Source: an uncultured Lachnospiraceae bacterium (lineage in GTDB: Bacteria > Bacillota > Clostridia > Lachnospirales > Lachnospiraceae). Taken from it: a DNA stretch of 64,000 nt. The DNA lies in NCBI GenBank assembly GCA_934351835.1, contig CAKRJP010000011.1, positions 29,579 through 93,578 of the forward strand. The letters are read 5' to 3'. Below, piece by piece: positions 27,991-37,043 of this stretch (its first letter is position 1; the number at the start of each line of letters is the position of its first letter). The notes under the pieces were generated by a model, which saw only the letters and a list, made by a program, of their open reading frames with translations, did not search any database and had not been told where the DNA came from. A program made the position numbers and the translations under genes.

Positions 27991-28929
27991 TCAGACTTCT
28001 ATCTCCTTCTTCTTTTTATCCGGCAGCTGTGCCAGTATAATTGCCACAAACATCAATATGCATCCCCATGCTTCTCTGGCAGATAACGTCTCATGCAGAA
28101 TCACCCAGCCTGCCAGTACTGAAAATGTAGACTCCAGGCTCATGAGAAGGGATGCAATCGTTGGGTTCATGCCTGCCTGTCCAATAATCTGGAAAGTATA
28201 CCCAACCGCGCATGACAGTACGCCTGCATATAAAATCGGTATCTTTGCCAGCATTATCGCATGAATATCAGGACTTTCCCACAGAAACATGCACGGAAGA
28301 GACAGTAATCCACATACCAGAAACTGAATACAGGACATCTTCACACCGTCCACTTTCGGCGAAAAATAGTCAATAACCAGAATATGTATGGAAAATACCA
28401 ATGCACATGCAAAAACATAGCTATCTCCTCTGCCAATAGAAAATCCTTCTTTAATGCAGAGAAAATAAAGCCCTGTCAATGCCAGCACTACTGCCAGCCA
28501 AACCTTCCAGCCGACTTTTTTATGAAAGAAAATCCCAAGCACCGGCACAAAGATTATATAAAAGGCTGTAATAAATCCTGCTTTTCCTGCGGAAGTATAC
28601 TGAATGCCCATCTGCTGCAGACTGCTTGCTACAAACAGGCAAATTCCACAAAGGATTCCACCGATCAACAGAGTTTTCCCAGAATTTCCAACATCTGTTT
28701 CTGTCACACCTTTTTGATCTACTGCTCCTTTTGCAGCCACATTTTCTCCGGCACTCTGTCTTTTTCCCAACAACAAAATACATGGCAGCAGAGCTACTGC
28801 CCCGATCAGGCTTCGCACACCGTTAAATGTAAATGGCTGTACATAGTCCATCCCGACGCTCTGGGCAACAAACGCAGTTCCCCAGATGAACGCCGTCAGT
28901 ATCAGCATAAATGCATTCTTTGGTTTCAT
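27991..28929 (-). CDS. EamA/DMT-family transporter
   Basis: The protein has 312 residues with about ten membrane helices in two EamA repeats. AFIWGTAFVAQSVGMDYVQP opens the first repeat, and SLESTFSVLAGWVILHETLS, with the family's conserved Glu-Pro-like segment, marks the second. These are inner-membrane metabolite or amino-acid exporters; the substrate cannot be predicted. It is the first gene of an operon with dtd and the ComEC-like gene. Confidence 0.9.
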   Translation of the reverse strand: MKPKNAFMLILTAFIWGTAFVAQSVGMDYVQPFTFNGVRSLIGAVALLPCILLLGKRQSAGENVAAKGAVDQKGVTETDVGNSGKTLLIGGILCGICLFVASSLQQMGIQYTSAGKAGFITAFYIIFVPVLGIFFHKKVGWKVWLAVVLALTGLYFLCIKEGFSIGRGDSYVFACALVFSIHILVIDYFSPKVDGVKMSCIQFLVCGLLSLPCMFLWESPDIHAIMLAKIPILYAGVLSCAVGYTFQIIGQAGMNPTIASLLMSLESTFSVLAGWVILHETLSAREAWGCILMFVAIILAQLPDKKKKEIEV

Positions 28930-29035
28930 ATTTTCCCTCTTTCTCTCTTCTTTTCTAACACTTTAACTTATAAAAGTCTATCACAAGATTCGACATCTTT
29001 CAACAAAATGGCTCTGCCTTTGGCTCGTCGCCATA

Positions 29036-29080
29036 TAAAAAACGCCACCCACGAAATCTTATATCTCATGGGCAGCGCCT
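29036..29080 (-). terminator. Terminator after the dehydratase gene
   Basis: On the minus strand, GGCGCTGCCCATGA pairs with TCGTGGGTGGCG, followed by TTTTTT. It lies about 35 bases after the stop of the gene at 29113-30678. Confidence 0.75.
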
Positions 29081-29112
29081 TTATTATCCGTCTACTTCAT
29101 ACAATATATGTA

Positions 29113-30678
29113 TTATTTCTGAACTGTTCTGCGGAAACGCTCCAGCATAGCTCTAGGAGTAGCTGTCTTACGCTCGTATCTTGGGCACTCAACTCCCTCG
29201 AATCCAGCAAGGTATTTAGCGATCTTCTTCAGCTCTTCAAGATCGTAACGGCTCATCATAGTGATTGTCTCCATCAGAGGTGATCCACCACCGTGTACAC
29301 CAGCTACGCACTGTGCAGCCTCGAAAGCGTCACATAATTTATCCTCCATCATACGCATTGTACGATGTGTCTCTTCTGCTGTGTAAGCAGGATTTCTCAT
29401 GATGTACTTGTTACACAGATCAGCTGTCTCTGGATCGTAGAAGCTTTCCTCTGTTGGAAGAGAAGCACATACACCACCAGTAAGGTCAGCAAGGATCTCA
29501 TACTCATGATAGATGTTGTGTCCGGCAAGACGACGTCCGGCATTTGTTAAGATCTCATCCGGTACATACTGTCCGCTTGGGAACTGAATTGCACGGTAAG
29601 CGGAAGCCTGACCAGCTGCAAATACAAGTTCTGCTGTTCCGATGATATCACAAAGTTTTTCTCTTACGTGAGATGCTCCGGCGATATCGTTAACGTCAGC
29701 TACTAATGCTGCCTGAGAAGCGATAACTTCTGAAACGGCTGTCTTACATCCTGTGTAAGAATGACGATGATAGTGAGCGAACATCAGTGCAAGGTATCCT
29801 GCATACTGAAGTACGTCTGGCTGATCCATACCATTTAAGAAGATTCTGTCTTCTGGTACGAATACATCATCAAAAATTGTAAGAGACTCAACGTCACCAT
29901 TCTGGTTGAATGGAGCCTGGATGTGTTTTCTCTTATGATGAACTCCTGGAAGTCCCATTAATTTGATTCCATCCCAGTCAGCTGGTAATGCGAAGCAGAT
30001 AGCGTAAGCTTCATCGCCAGGGCCCATGAATTTTGTAGGTGTAGCAATGATCTCATCTACGTATGGAGCACATGAGTTACAGATCTTAGCTCCTCTTACG
30101 ATAGCACCTTTACATGGTTTTCCGTCGATACCGATACCATCAACATTGTTCTCTACTACGTGTAAGAACATATCCGGATCTGGCTGCATATGAGCTCTCT
30201 TATATTTAGCGTTACGGCTTCCCTTAACGTCTGTCTGTGCACAGTTACAGATCAGGTCGTACTTCTGGCAATACTCAAGGTATTTGATGAAGTTCTGATA
30301 GTAGTGTGTTCCACAGGCTTCGTCACAGTCGTAAGATACAGCTGAAATAGCGTTCAATGCATCAGAACCCATACATCTCTGCATACATCCACCTACGTGA
30401 TGACATACAAGACGAGTCATTAACTGTTTCTTTAATAAGTCATCTTTTGACTGATGGATATGTGTTGAACGGTTGATTGTCTCTCCTGTGATATGAGAAG
30501 TAGCTGTACATACATCAGCGTACTCTGGATCGTTAGCCATTTTGTAGCACTGCTCCATTACCCAGAAACCACCTTTGATCCAGTCTCCTTCACGTTTCAG
30601 TTTCTTTCCATCGATGTAGATGTTTGGTTTCATTTTGCTCATTCTTTCAAGATAAGCTTCATAGGTTCCAACTCCCAT
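29113..30678 (-). CDS. abfD: 4-hydroxybutyryl-CoA dehydratase-like flavoprotein
   Basis: The 521-residue protein belongs to the 4-hydroxyphenylacetate 3-hydroxylase/AbfD superfamily. The four ligands of the unusual [4Fe-4S] cluster are visible: C98 and C102 in GGCMQRCMG, and H304 and C311 in YHRHSYTGC. This matches the C99/C103/H292/C299 pattern I recall for the Clostridium aminobutyricum enzyme, which converts 4-hydroxybutyryl-CoA to crotonyl-CoA by a radical route. No other gene of that pathway is nearby, so the true substrate may be a different hydroxyacyl-CoA. Two AraC regulators lie upstream. GAAGGAGG supports the start. Confidence 0.85.
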   Translation of the reverse strand: MGVGTYEAYLERMSKMKPNIYIDGKKLKREGDWIKGGFWVMEQCYKMANDPEYADVCTATSHITGETINRSTHIHQSKDDLLKKQLMTRLVCHHVGGCMQRCMGSDALNAISAVSYDCDEACGTHYYQNFIKYLEYCQKYDLICNCAQTDVKGSRNAKYKRAHMQPDPDMFLHVVENNVDGIGIDGKPCKGAIVRGAKICNSCAPYVDEIIATPTKFMGPGDEAYAICFALPADWDGIKLMGLPGVHHKRKHIQAPFNQNGDVESLTIFDDVFVPEDRIFLNGMDQPDVLQYAGYLALMFAHYHRHSYTGCKTAVSEVIASQAALVADVNDIAGASHVREKLCDIIGTAELVFAAGQASAYRAIQFPSGQYVPDEILTNAGRRLAGHNIYHEYEILADLTGGVCASLPTEESFYDPETADLCNKYIMRNPAYTAEETHRTMRMMEDKLCDAFEAAQCVAGVHGGGSPLMETITMMSRYDLEELKKIAKYLAGFEGVECPRYERKTATPRAMLERFRRTVQK

Positions 30679-30830
30679 TTTTCAAATCCTCCTTCTCTTG
30701 TTTAAAAAAGTAAATTTTTCCACAGACACTTCTTTGTCTTGAGATTAGTATAGGAGATTTGAGCAGGGTCTGTATATTAAAATTCTACGGTTTTTATCAA
30801 ATTTTACGGTTTTTTATAGAATTTATACTA

Positions 30831-31964
30831 TCATTTACGGAGAGAAGTTTCAAATGACAGCTCTTTTACACGATTTCTGTCTTTATAATGTTTTGGCGTC
30901 TCACCTGTAATTTCTTTGAAAACCCGGCCAAAATATGCCTGCGAACTGTAGGATAAAAAGTTAGCCACTGCCGCTACATCTAACTCTGAATATTTCAGGA
31001 TATTCTGTGCTGCACCGATTTTCTCACGGTTAATATAATGTACCAGCGTTTCTCCTGTCTTTTCTTTAAAAACTGCTGATACATAGTTCGGGCTTCTTCC
31101 TATATAGTCCGCAATATCACCGACAGTAATCTTCTCTTTATAATGTGCCAGCACATACTGTCTGCACTGCTCGATCATGTTATTATTCGATTCGGCCTTC
31201 TTCTCATCCCTGACCATCTGGGTGTATCGATTAAATACGCTGCAGATCCATCCGTACATCTGGCTGACCGTCGGTATCTTATCTACCTGTTTCATCATGG
31301 TACTTGAAAAATCATAAGCCATCGTGGACGGCACTCCCCCACGGATTGCCGCACGGCTGGCCATAGCGATCGCTGTGATTGCTACATTTCTATAATGAAT
31401 CAAAATATCCGGAGATGTCCGTTTAAATGTCTGGATAAATCCACGCTCCAGAAATTCATGTACCTTTGCACGATCTCCATTTTCAATCGCTGTGATAAAC
31501 TCCTGTTCATCATGGAAAGAAGTATGGACAGCCGGCACTCTGTCAAGCTCAATAACGTCCTGGATACGGCTTTCATTTTCATCAAAATGCACCCCATGCT
31601 TCACCAGGATATCCTTCTGGTAAACATCCCGGTCAAACAAAATCCGATCTGCAATCTCTAAAAACGCCAGAAGTTTAACCAACATATCGCCACTAAGAAT
31701 CTCTGTAACAAAATAAGAATTTTCATCTTCTTCAATAATCCCCATCAGATCTCCATTGTTACCTTCCCAGATAATCGGAGCCTTAAAATGCTCTTCATGC
31801 ATAATCCGCAAAATTTCTTCTTCGCCTTCTTCTGTCAGCTTCTTTTTTTCTGTAAACAGCACATATTTTTCCAGCATATTTAATTCTCCATCCAGATGAT
31901 AGAGATTAATCTCCGATAAAGTAACAATCCGCTGTAATCTTTCCGATCTGGATTGCTTACGCAT
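30831..31964 (-). CDS. AraC-family regulator, paralogue 1
   Basis: The 377-residue protein has an unrecognised N-terminal region of about 260 residues and a C-terminal AraC DNA-binding domain (about 270-365) with two helix-turn-helices: VGDIADYIGRSPNYVSAVF and VAAVANFLSYSSQAYFGRVF. It is clearly homologous to the next regulator along its whole length, including IYHL/INLYH near the start and RAAIRGGVPSTMAY. It ends about 150 bases before the dehydratase gene in the same direction, so it may control it. Confidence 0.92.
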   Translation of the reverse strand: MRKQSRSERLQRIVTLSEINLYHLDGELNMLEKYVLFTEKKKLTEEGEEEILRIMHEEHFKAPIIWEGNNGDLMGIIEEDENSYFVTEILSGDMLVKLLAFLEIADRILFDRDVYQKDILVKHGVHFDENESRIQDVIELDRVPAVHTSFHDEQEFITAIENGDRAKVHEFLERGFIQTFKRTSPDILIHYRNVAITAIAMASRAAIRGGVPSTMAYDFSSTMMKQVDKIPTVSQMYGWICSVFNRYTQMVRDEKKAESNNNMIEQCRQYVLAHYKEKITVGDIADYIGRSPNYVSAVFKEKTGETLVHYINREKIGAAQNILKYSELDVAAVANFLSYSSQAYFGRVFKEITGETPKHYKDRNRVKELSFETSLRK

Positions 31965-32032
31965 GCCACCATCTCCATTTCCATAAATTTATATATAAGA
32001 AAAAGTCACTTTGAAAACTTTATTATATCTCT

Positions 32033-32074
32033 AAAAAACAAAAATGCCACCCGGATTATGGCTGATCCAGATGG
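32033..32074 (-). terminator. Terminator between the two AraC genes
   Basis: On the minus strand, CCATCTGGAT pairs (with two G-U) to ATCCGGGTGG and is followed by CATTTTTGTTTTTT. It sits about 150 bases after the stop of the upstream AraC gene, so the two regulators are probably separate transcripts. The remaining 31965-32223 stretch shows no gene. Confidence 0.7.
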
Positions 32075-32223
32075 TATCTTTGCTACCTTAAAACACGATG
32101 AATTATTATGTAGTAAAAACTTTTAAGCTTGTACTGTCTGTATTCTAATCCATCTACAGCCTTTAATTATATCGCAATCCTCTGATTTTTATCGTTTTTC
32201 TCAGTTTTGAGAGCTTTTTTCAT

Positions 32224-33357
32224 TTATTTTTGCAAGCCGGTACTCCACACCAGCTCTTTTACCTGCTTTTCATTTCGATATTTTTTCGGTGTTGTCCCGG
32301 TAATCTCTTTAAATATCTTACCAAAATATGCCTGAGAATTAAAGGACAAGAAATTCGATATCGTCAGTACATCGTAGTCTGAATATCTGAGCATATCCTT
32401 TGCCGCCTCAATTTTTTCACAGTTAATATAATATTTCAGAGAAATCCCCATCTTCTCTTTAAACACCGTGGAAACATAGTTTGGATTTTTTCCCAGATAA
32501 TCCGCAATCTCATTCACCGTGATCTTCCGTTTATAATGAGTCAGTACATACTGTTTGCACTGCTCCACCAGACTGCTCGATACATCATTTGCCTTTTCAT
32601 CTATGACCATCTGCGTGTACCGGTTAAACACTCCACAGATCAGCGTATACAATTCACTGACGGTTGTAATGCAATACACCTGTTTCGTCAGCGTATCTGC
32701 AAATTTGTACGCCATGGATGCCGGAACACCTCCTCGAATTGCCGCACGGCTCGCCAGCGTGATTCCGGTAATACATACATTCCTGTAATGGGTTACAGAA
32801 TCATTCGATGTCTTTCTGAATGTCTGTACAAAGCCCTTCTCTAAAAACTCAAATACTTTGTTCTTCTCACCCTTTTCGATCGCTACCAAAAATTCCTGTT
32901 CATCGTTAAACGAGTGATACACTTCCGGCAGAAGATCTGCCTCGATGATATCCTCCACAGTGTGTCTTTGTTCATCGTAATTTACATTCGCCTTGATTAG
33001 AATATCTTTCTGATAAGTGATACGCTCCAGAAGGATCAGATCCACAATCTCCAGAAATGCCAGCATTTTTACCATCGAACCGCCAGCCATCACAGATGTC
33101 AGATAAATAGAACTATCACTCACCTTAATCACCCCAATAAGATCTCCGTTTTTCCTCTCATAGATGATCGGTGCATTTTCAATATTTTCTGTCACGATCG
33201 GTGCCAGTTCCCGTCCACATTGTTCCATCATGTCACGATCCTCTGCATACAGAATATACCGCTCTTTAATCTGCAGATTTTCATCTACATGGTAAAGATT
33301 AATCTCTGAGACAATCACCAACTGTTGTAATTTTTCTTTTTTTAATTGCATTTCCAT
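32224..33357 (-). CDS. AraC-family regulator, paralogue 2
   Basis: The 377-residue protein has exactly the same length as its neighbour. It shares the N-terminal INLYHVDENLQIKERYILYAED pattern, the central SRAAIRGGVPASMAY block and the C-terminal tandem helix-turn-helix (VNEIADYLGKNPNYVSTVF and VLTISNFLSFNSQAYFGKIF). It looks like a tandem duplication that has since diverged. No ligand domain of the cupin type is recognisable in the N-terminal half. Confidence 0.92.
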   Translation of the reverse strand: MEMQLKKEKLQQLVIVSEINLYHVDENLQIKERYILYAEDRDMMEQCGRELAPIVTENIENAPIIYERKNGDLIGVIKVSDSSIYLTSVMAGGSMVKMLAFLEIVDLILLERITYQKDILIKANVNYDEQRHTVEDIIEADLLPEVYHSFNDEQEFLVAIEKGEKNKVFEFLEKGFVQTFRKTSNDSVTHYRNVCITGITLASRAAIRGGVPASMAYKFADTLTKQVYCITTVSELYTLICGVFNRYTQMVIDEKANDVSSSLVEQCKQYVLTHYKRKITVNEIADYLGKNPNYVSTVFKEKMGISLKYYINCEKIEAAKDMLRYSDYDVLTISNFLSFNSQAYFGKIFKEITGTTPKKYRNEKQVKELVWSTGLQK

Positions 33358-33458
33358 ACTCTGATTCCCCTGATTTTTCTGCTGGTTCTTCTCAATTTTC
33401 TTCTGCTTTTCTCTCCGAATTGTAAATAAATTTCTTCTATGTTAGTATAATAATCACT

Positions 33459-34154
33459 ATGAGATATACGAATAAACCTTCTGACAAACGAATATTTTAT
33501 CTGGTCGGCGGTCTTCTCATGGCTGTAAGTGAGGTCTGGAAGCAATACACTCTGACTTTCACTCTCGGTCACGGACACTACAACTGGTGGTATTTTCCGT
33601 TCCAGCTTTGTAGTATTCCCATGTACTTATGCTTACTGATTCCCTGGATCCGTTCCGACAGACTCCGCAGGACCTGCTTAACTTTTCTGGCAGATTTCGG
33701 ACTACTGGGTGGGATTTTTGCGTTCTTCGATACCAGTGGGATGCAGTACGACCTGCTGTCGTTGACGGTTCACTCCTATCTCTGGCATATTCTCCTTATT
33801 TTTATCGGATTGTATACTGGATTTTCAGGACGTGACCGGTCGCACTTTTCATCAAAACACCAATTGATTTTCTCCGACCATTCTTACACGCCGGATTTTT
33901 CTCTCCGTGGATATCTGCACACCACAGGACTTTACCTTATCTGCTGTCTGATTGCCACAGGGTGCAACTATTTGTTCCACCCGTTTGGGAAAATCAATAT
34001 GTTCTACATCAGCCCACACTACTGGATGAACCAGGTAGTTTTTCGAAACATTACCCATAGCTTCGGGAATCCTGCCGGTATCCTTTCTTATATTGCAGCC
34101 ACAATAATTGGTGCCGGCATTTTGCACGGAATCTGGTCATTTATTCACAAATAA
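33459..34154 (+). CDS. YwaF/TMEM164-type membrane protein
   Basis: The 231-residue protein has about six membrane helices. WKQYTLTF, WYFPFQLCSIPMYLCL and YLWHILLIFIGLY fit the YwaF family of integral membrane proteins, whose role is unknown. It is one of few plus-strand genes here. A TATAAT sequence lies seven bases before the ATG and no clear ribosome site is seen, so the message may be leaderless. Confidence 0.8.
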   Translation: MRYTNKPSDKRIFYLVGGLLMAVSEVWKQYTLTFTLGHGHYNWWYFPFQLCSIPMYLCLLIPWIRSDRLRRTCLTFLADFGLLGGIFAFFDTSGMQYDLLSLTVHSYLWHILLIFIGLYTGFSGRDRSHFSSKHQLIFSDHSYTPDFSLRGYLHTTGLYLICCLIATGCNYLFHPFGKINMFYISPHYWMNQVVFRNITHSFGNPAGILSYIAATIIGAGILHGIWSFIHK

Positions 34155-34157
34155 ATT

Positions 34158-34787
34158 CTATCGAATAAAGTTCGTCGCAACCCGTTCCTCATAGGATGGC
34201 TCCGGAACACCGGCTTTCTTTCCTGCTTCAATACATTTGAGAAGCCATGCCATATTGCTTCCCAGGGTACGCATCACCTGCAATCCCTCCTTATCCTGCA
34301 TTACTTCCTCCGGTGTATTTCCATGTACCTGATTCCAGTACTGGGAAGATACCACCGGCATATTGGAGATTGTAAAATATTTATTCAGTCGATCAAATGC
34401 CGCTGTACTTCCGCCACGTCTGCAGGAAACAACGGATGCACCGAGTTTTCCTGCCATCTTACTTCCATGGCTATAGAATAAACGATCTAAGAATGCCAGA
34501 AACTGTCCGTTCGGTCCCGCATAATATACCGGTGACCCCAGTACAATCGCGTCAAACTCATCCAGTCTTTCTCCAATCTCATTGACCATATCCTGCTGAA
34601 TACATGCGTGATTTCTGTCTTCTCTGCGACAGACACCACAACCCACACAACCTGCTGTCGTATGACGGTCAAGTTGAATAATTTCCGTATCGATCCGGTT
34701 TCGTTCCAGTGTTACAGCAACTTCTCGGAGTGCTGTATAAGTACAACCTTTTTCATGTGGACTCCCGTTCAACAACAGTACCTTCAT
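34158..34787 (-). CDS. Flavodoxin-family NAD(P)H oxidoreductase
   Basis: The 209-residue protein has the N-terminal LLNGSPHEKGCTYTAL, the FMN phosphate-binding loop of the NADPH-dependent FMN reductase/flavodoxin-like fold, and LGSPVYYAGPNGQ contacting the flavin ring. CVGCGVCRRED contains four-cysteine-like spacing (C-x2-C-x2-C) that in related iron-sulfur flavoproteins may bind a cluster. It probably reduces quinones or similar acceptors. It follows the thioesterase gene by 14 bases. Confidence 0.9.
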   Translation of the reverse strand: MKVLLLNGSPHEKGCTYTALREVAVTLERNRIDTEIIQLDRHTTAGCVGCGVCRREDRNHACIQQDMVNEIGERLDEFDAIVLGSPVYYAGPNGQFLAFLDRLFYSHGSKMAGKLGASVVSCRRGGSTAAFDRLNKYFTISNMPVVSSQYWNQVHGNTPEEVMQDKEGLQVMRTLGSNMAWLLKCIEAGKKAGVPEPSYEERVATNFIR

Positions 34788-34801
34788 ATAAATCCTCCTT
34801 T

Positions 34802-35212
34802 TTAGCTTTCCGCATTTTTTTCAAGATAATAAAATGTATAAGTTCCTTTTGCTAATAATACTTCTTTTTCGTTAAAGACTTCAACCTCTACGATGCCAAA
34901 TTTTTTACCATCTTTTATCATCTTTCCGATTGCAGTCAGTTTTTTCACATTAATCCCGGCCCGGAGATAATGAAAATCACAATTCACCGTTGTCATCGGA
35001 TTTCCATGGGAACATGTTGCCGCACCTCCGACGGCATCTGCAAGTGTATAAATCAAACCGCCATGAAGTGAATGTACCATATTTTCAAAATAATCCTGTA
35101 TCTCTACCTCACCTTTTGCGTAACCTTCTCCCAATTCTACAACTTCGATTCCTAAATGATGTGCAAATTTTGATGACAGATTCCGTTTCTGTCTGATCGC
35201 TTCGTAATCCAT
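34802..35212 (-). CDS. PaaI-type hotdog thioesterase
   Basis: I chose ATG 35212 (MDYEAIRQ), behind GGAAGGACGGATATC, giving 136 residues. The hotdog helix is seen in MVHSLHGGLIYTLADAVGG, the HGG..tlaD motif of PaaI-like acyl-CoA thioesterases. It hydrolyses aryl- or acyl-CoA esters in the cytoplasm. It probably forms an operon with the flavodoxin-family gene. Confidence 0.9.
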   Translation of the reverse strand: MDYEAIRQKRNLSSKFAHHLGIEVVELGEGYAKGEVEIQDYFENMVHSLHGGLIYTLADAVGGAATCSHGNPMTTVNCDFHYLRAGINVKKLTAIGKMIKDGKKFGIVEVEVFNEKEVLLAKGTYTFYYLEKNAES

Positions 35213-35355
35213 GATATCCGTCCTTCCCACTTTCTTATTGCTATTATCTATAATCATAAGTATTTTATCATATTTTTCAATCATCTACACGGTTTTCCTA
35301 TATTTATACTCGTGTTATACTGTACTTACCAAAAGAATTCAGAGAGGATTTTATT

Positions 35356-35703
35356 ATGGAAATCATAGAAAAAATTTTACAGACACCGGGATTTATTTAT
35401 AAGATTGATAATTCCTATTACTATCTTGGCAAATGGATCTGTAAAGAATGTACAGATACTGATGCAACAGACTGCCACTCGATGTATGAGATGTATCAGA
35501 ATACAGATGAGGAAAATGAACTGGCTCTTTATTTCAATAAGATCCGCACCTACAGTGATTTTGCACTGGACATTCCCCATAATCCTGTCCTGATCAGAAA
35601 AAATCTTGAGGATCTGATTACAAAGCTTACCGACGACACGCTAGATAAACTGGCCCTTCAATTAGATCGTGTTCAAAAAGATCACGGAAGATACTCTCTG
35701 TAA
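35356..35703 (+). CDS. Conserved hypothetical protein
   Basis: The 115-residue acidic soluble protein has an AGAGGAT ribosome site and a following terminator. KWICKECTDTDATDC contains three cysteines in a C-x2-C-x6-C arrangement that might bind metal. I do not recognise the family. Clean gene boundaries support expression. Confidence 0.65.
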   Translation: MEIIEKILQTPGFIYKIDNSYYYLGKWICKECTDTDATDCHSMYEMYQNTDEENELALYFNKIRTYSDFALDIPHNPVLIRKNLEDLITKLTDDTLDKLALQLDRVQKDHGRYSL

Positions 35704-35741
35704 TAAAAATATGGTCCATAAATAACAGAAAGTATCAAATG

Positions 35742-35790
35742 AAAAAGCCTGAATCCGTGCTGCATCAAGCAGTCCAGATTCAAGCTTTTT
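35742..35790. terminator. Bidirectional terminator
   Basis: AAAAAGCCTGAATC (35742-35755) pairs with GATTCAAGCTTTTT (35777-35790) with one mismatch. A and T runs on either side let it serve both the plus-strand hypothetical gene and the minus-strand TtcA-like gene. Confidence 0.8.
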
Positions 35791-35850
35791 TATTATATTT
35801 CCACATACGACGGTCAGTTTATCAACCGGTCCATTTATATCGCATGCTAT

Positions 35851-37023
35851 TTATTTTTGTTCGTTATAATCATCCAAAAAATTATACTCCATATCGCCCT
35901 TATGATATCCAATGATTGTCTTCAGATTGACATTGTGAATGCTTCTGAAAATATTTTTCTCGATCAATGGGCTCATGGTCCTAAAGTGAGCGATCAATTC
36001 TTTCATTTCATCACGTTTCGAACCTCTTCCACCGCCACAAGTCGCACAGTTCTCTGTAAATCTGCATGCACACTGGATAAAGTGAAGTCCATTATAATCT
36101 CTCCATGCTTTGATGTCTTCTTCCTTAATCAGATACATCGGACGGATCAGTTCCATTCCCTCAAAGTTCGTGCTGTGAAGTTTCGGCATCATCGTCTCAA
36201 TCTTTCCACTGTAGAGCATACCCATCAGAACCGTCTCAATCACATCGTCAAAATGATGTCCCAGCGCAATCTTATTACATCCCAGTTCTTTTGCATGAGA
36301 ATAGAGATATCCTCTTCGCATTCTCGCACAGAGATAACAAGGATTTTTATCAATATCCGCAACTACATCAAAGATGTCACTCTCAAATACCGTCAGAGGA
36401 ATTCCTAAAATCTTTGCATTGTCCTGGATAATCTTCCAGTTATCTGCATTATATCCCGGATTCATCACCAAAAATACCAGTTCGAAATTATTTCTTCCAT
36501 GTTTCTTTAATTCCTGGAATAATTTTGCCATCAACATAGAATCCTTTCCACCGGAAATGCATACTGCAATCTTATCTCCATCCTGGATCAGATCATATTC
36601 ACGAATCGCCTTTGTAAATTTACACCAGACAGATTTTCTGAATTTCTTAATGATACTACGCTCAATATCATGCGTCTTTTCTTTTGCTTCGTCCTCCTGT
36701 GACAGATAACGGCTCAGCTGCAATCTCAAAAGTGAGCGATATCCCCCATTAATATTGTAAGCCTCATATCCTGCAGACTCTAACTGTTCCACCGCATCCC
36801 TGCTCTTCTCTCCTGTATGGCACAGAAGATATACCGGAAGGTCTGCTGCCAGTCCTTCCTTCTCCAGCAGCGTCTGATACGCTTCTACAGTGAAATCTTC
36901 AATTGGAAGATTCATCGCTCCCTCAAAGGTTCCGCGGTTATAGTCCTCTTCCTTTCTCACATCCAGTATCACAATTTTCTTATCTTTTAACTGTTCAAGT
37001 TCTTCTATCGTGACTTGATTCAT
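35851..37023 (-). CDS. Rhodanese-TtcA-like tRNA thiolation protein
   Basis: The start is ATG 37023, behind TTGGAGGATAAG, giving 390 residues. An N-terminal rhodanese domain (about 1-100) has VYLLCHTGEKSR as the active-site Cys loop. A PP-loop ATPase follows with CISGGKDSM, and PCYLCARMRRG plus CRFTENCATCGGGRGSKR supply cysteines for an iron-sulfur cluster as in TtcA. TtcA makes 2-thiocytidine in tRNA. The fused rhodanese would supply persulfide sulfur. The gene lies 20 bases after cysE, linking cysteine synthesis to sulfur transfer. Confidence 0.85.
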   Translation of the reverse strand: MNQVTIEELEQLKDKKIVILDVRKEEDYNRGTFEGAMNLPIEDFTVEAYQTLLEKEGLAADLPVYLLCHTGEKSRDAVEQLESAGYEAYNINGGYRSLLRLQLSRYLSQEDEAKEKTHDIERSIIKKFRKSVWCKFTKAIREYDLIQDGDKIAVCISGGKDSMLMAKLFQELKKHGRNNFELVFLVMNPGYNADNWKIIQDNAKILGIPLTVFESDIFDVVADIDKNPCYLCARMRRGYLYSHAKELGCNKIALGHHFDDVIETVLMGMLYSGKIETMMPKLHSTNFEGMELIRPMYLIKEEDIKAWRDYNGLHFIQCACRFTENCATCGGGRGSKRDEMKELIAHFRTMSPLIEKNIFRSIHNVNLKTIIGYHKGDMEYNFLDDYNEQK

Positions 37024-37043
37024 CTTATCCTCCAACTACCACT

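Noticed and set aside
33430..33460. Leaderless start of the YwaF-like gene
   Set aside because: TATAAT sits seven bases before the ATG, but no -35 at normal spacing was found, so the claim was not raised to a finding.
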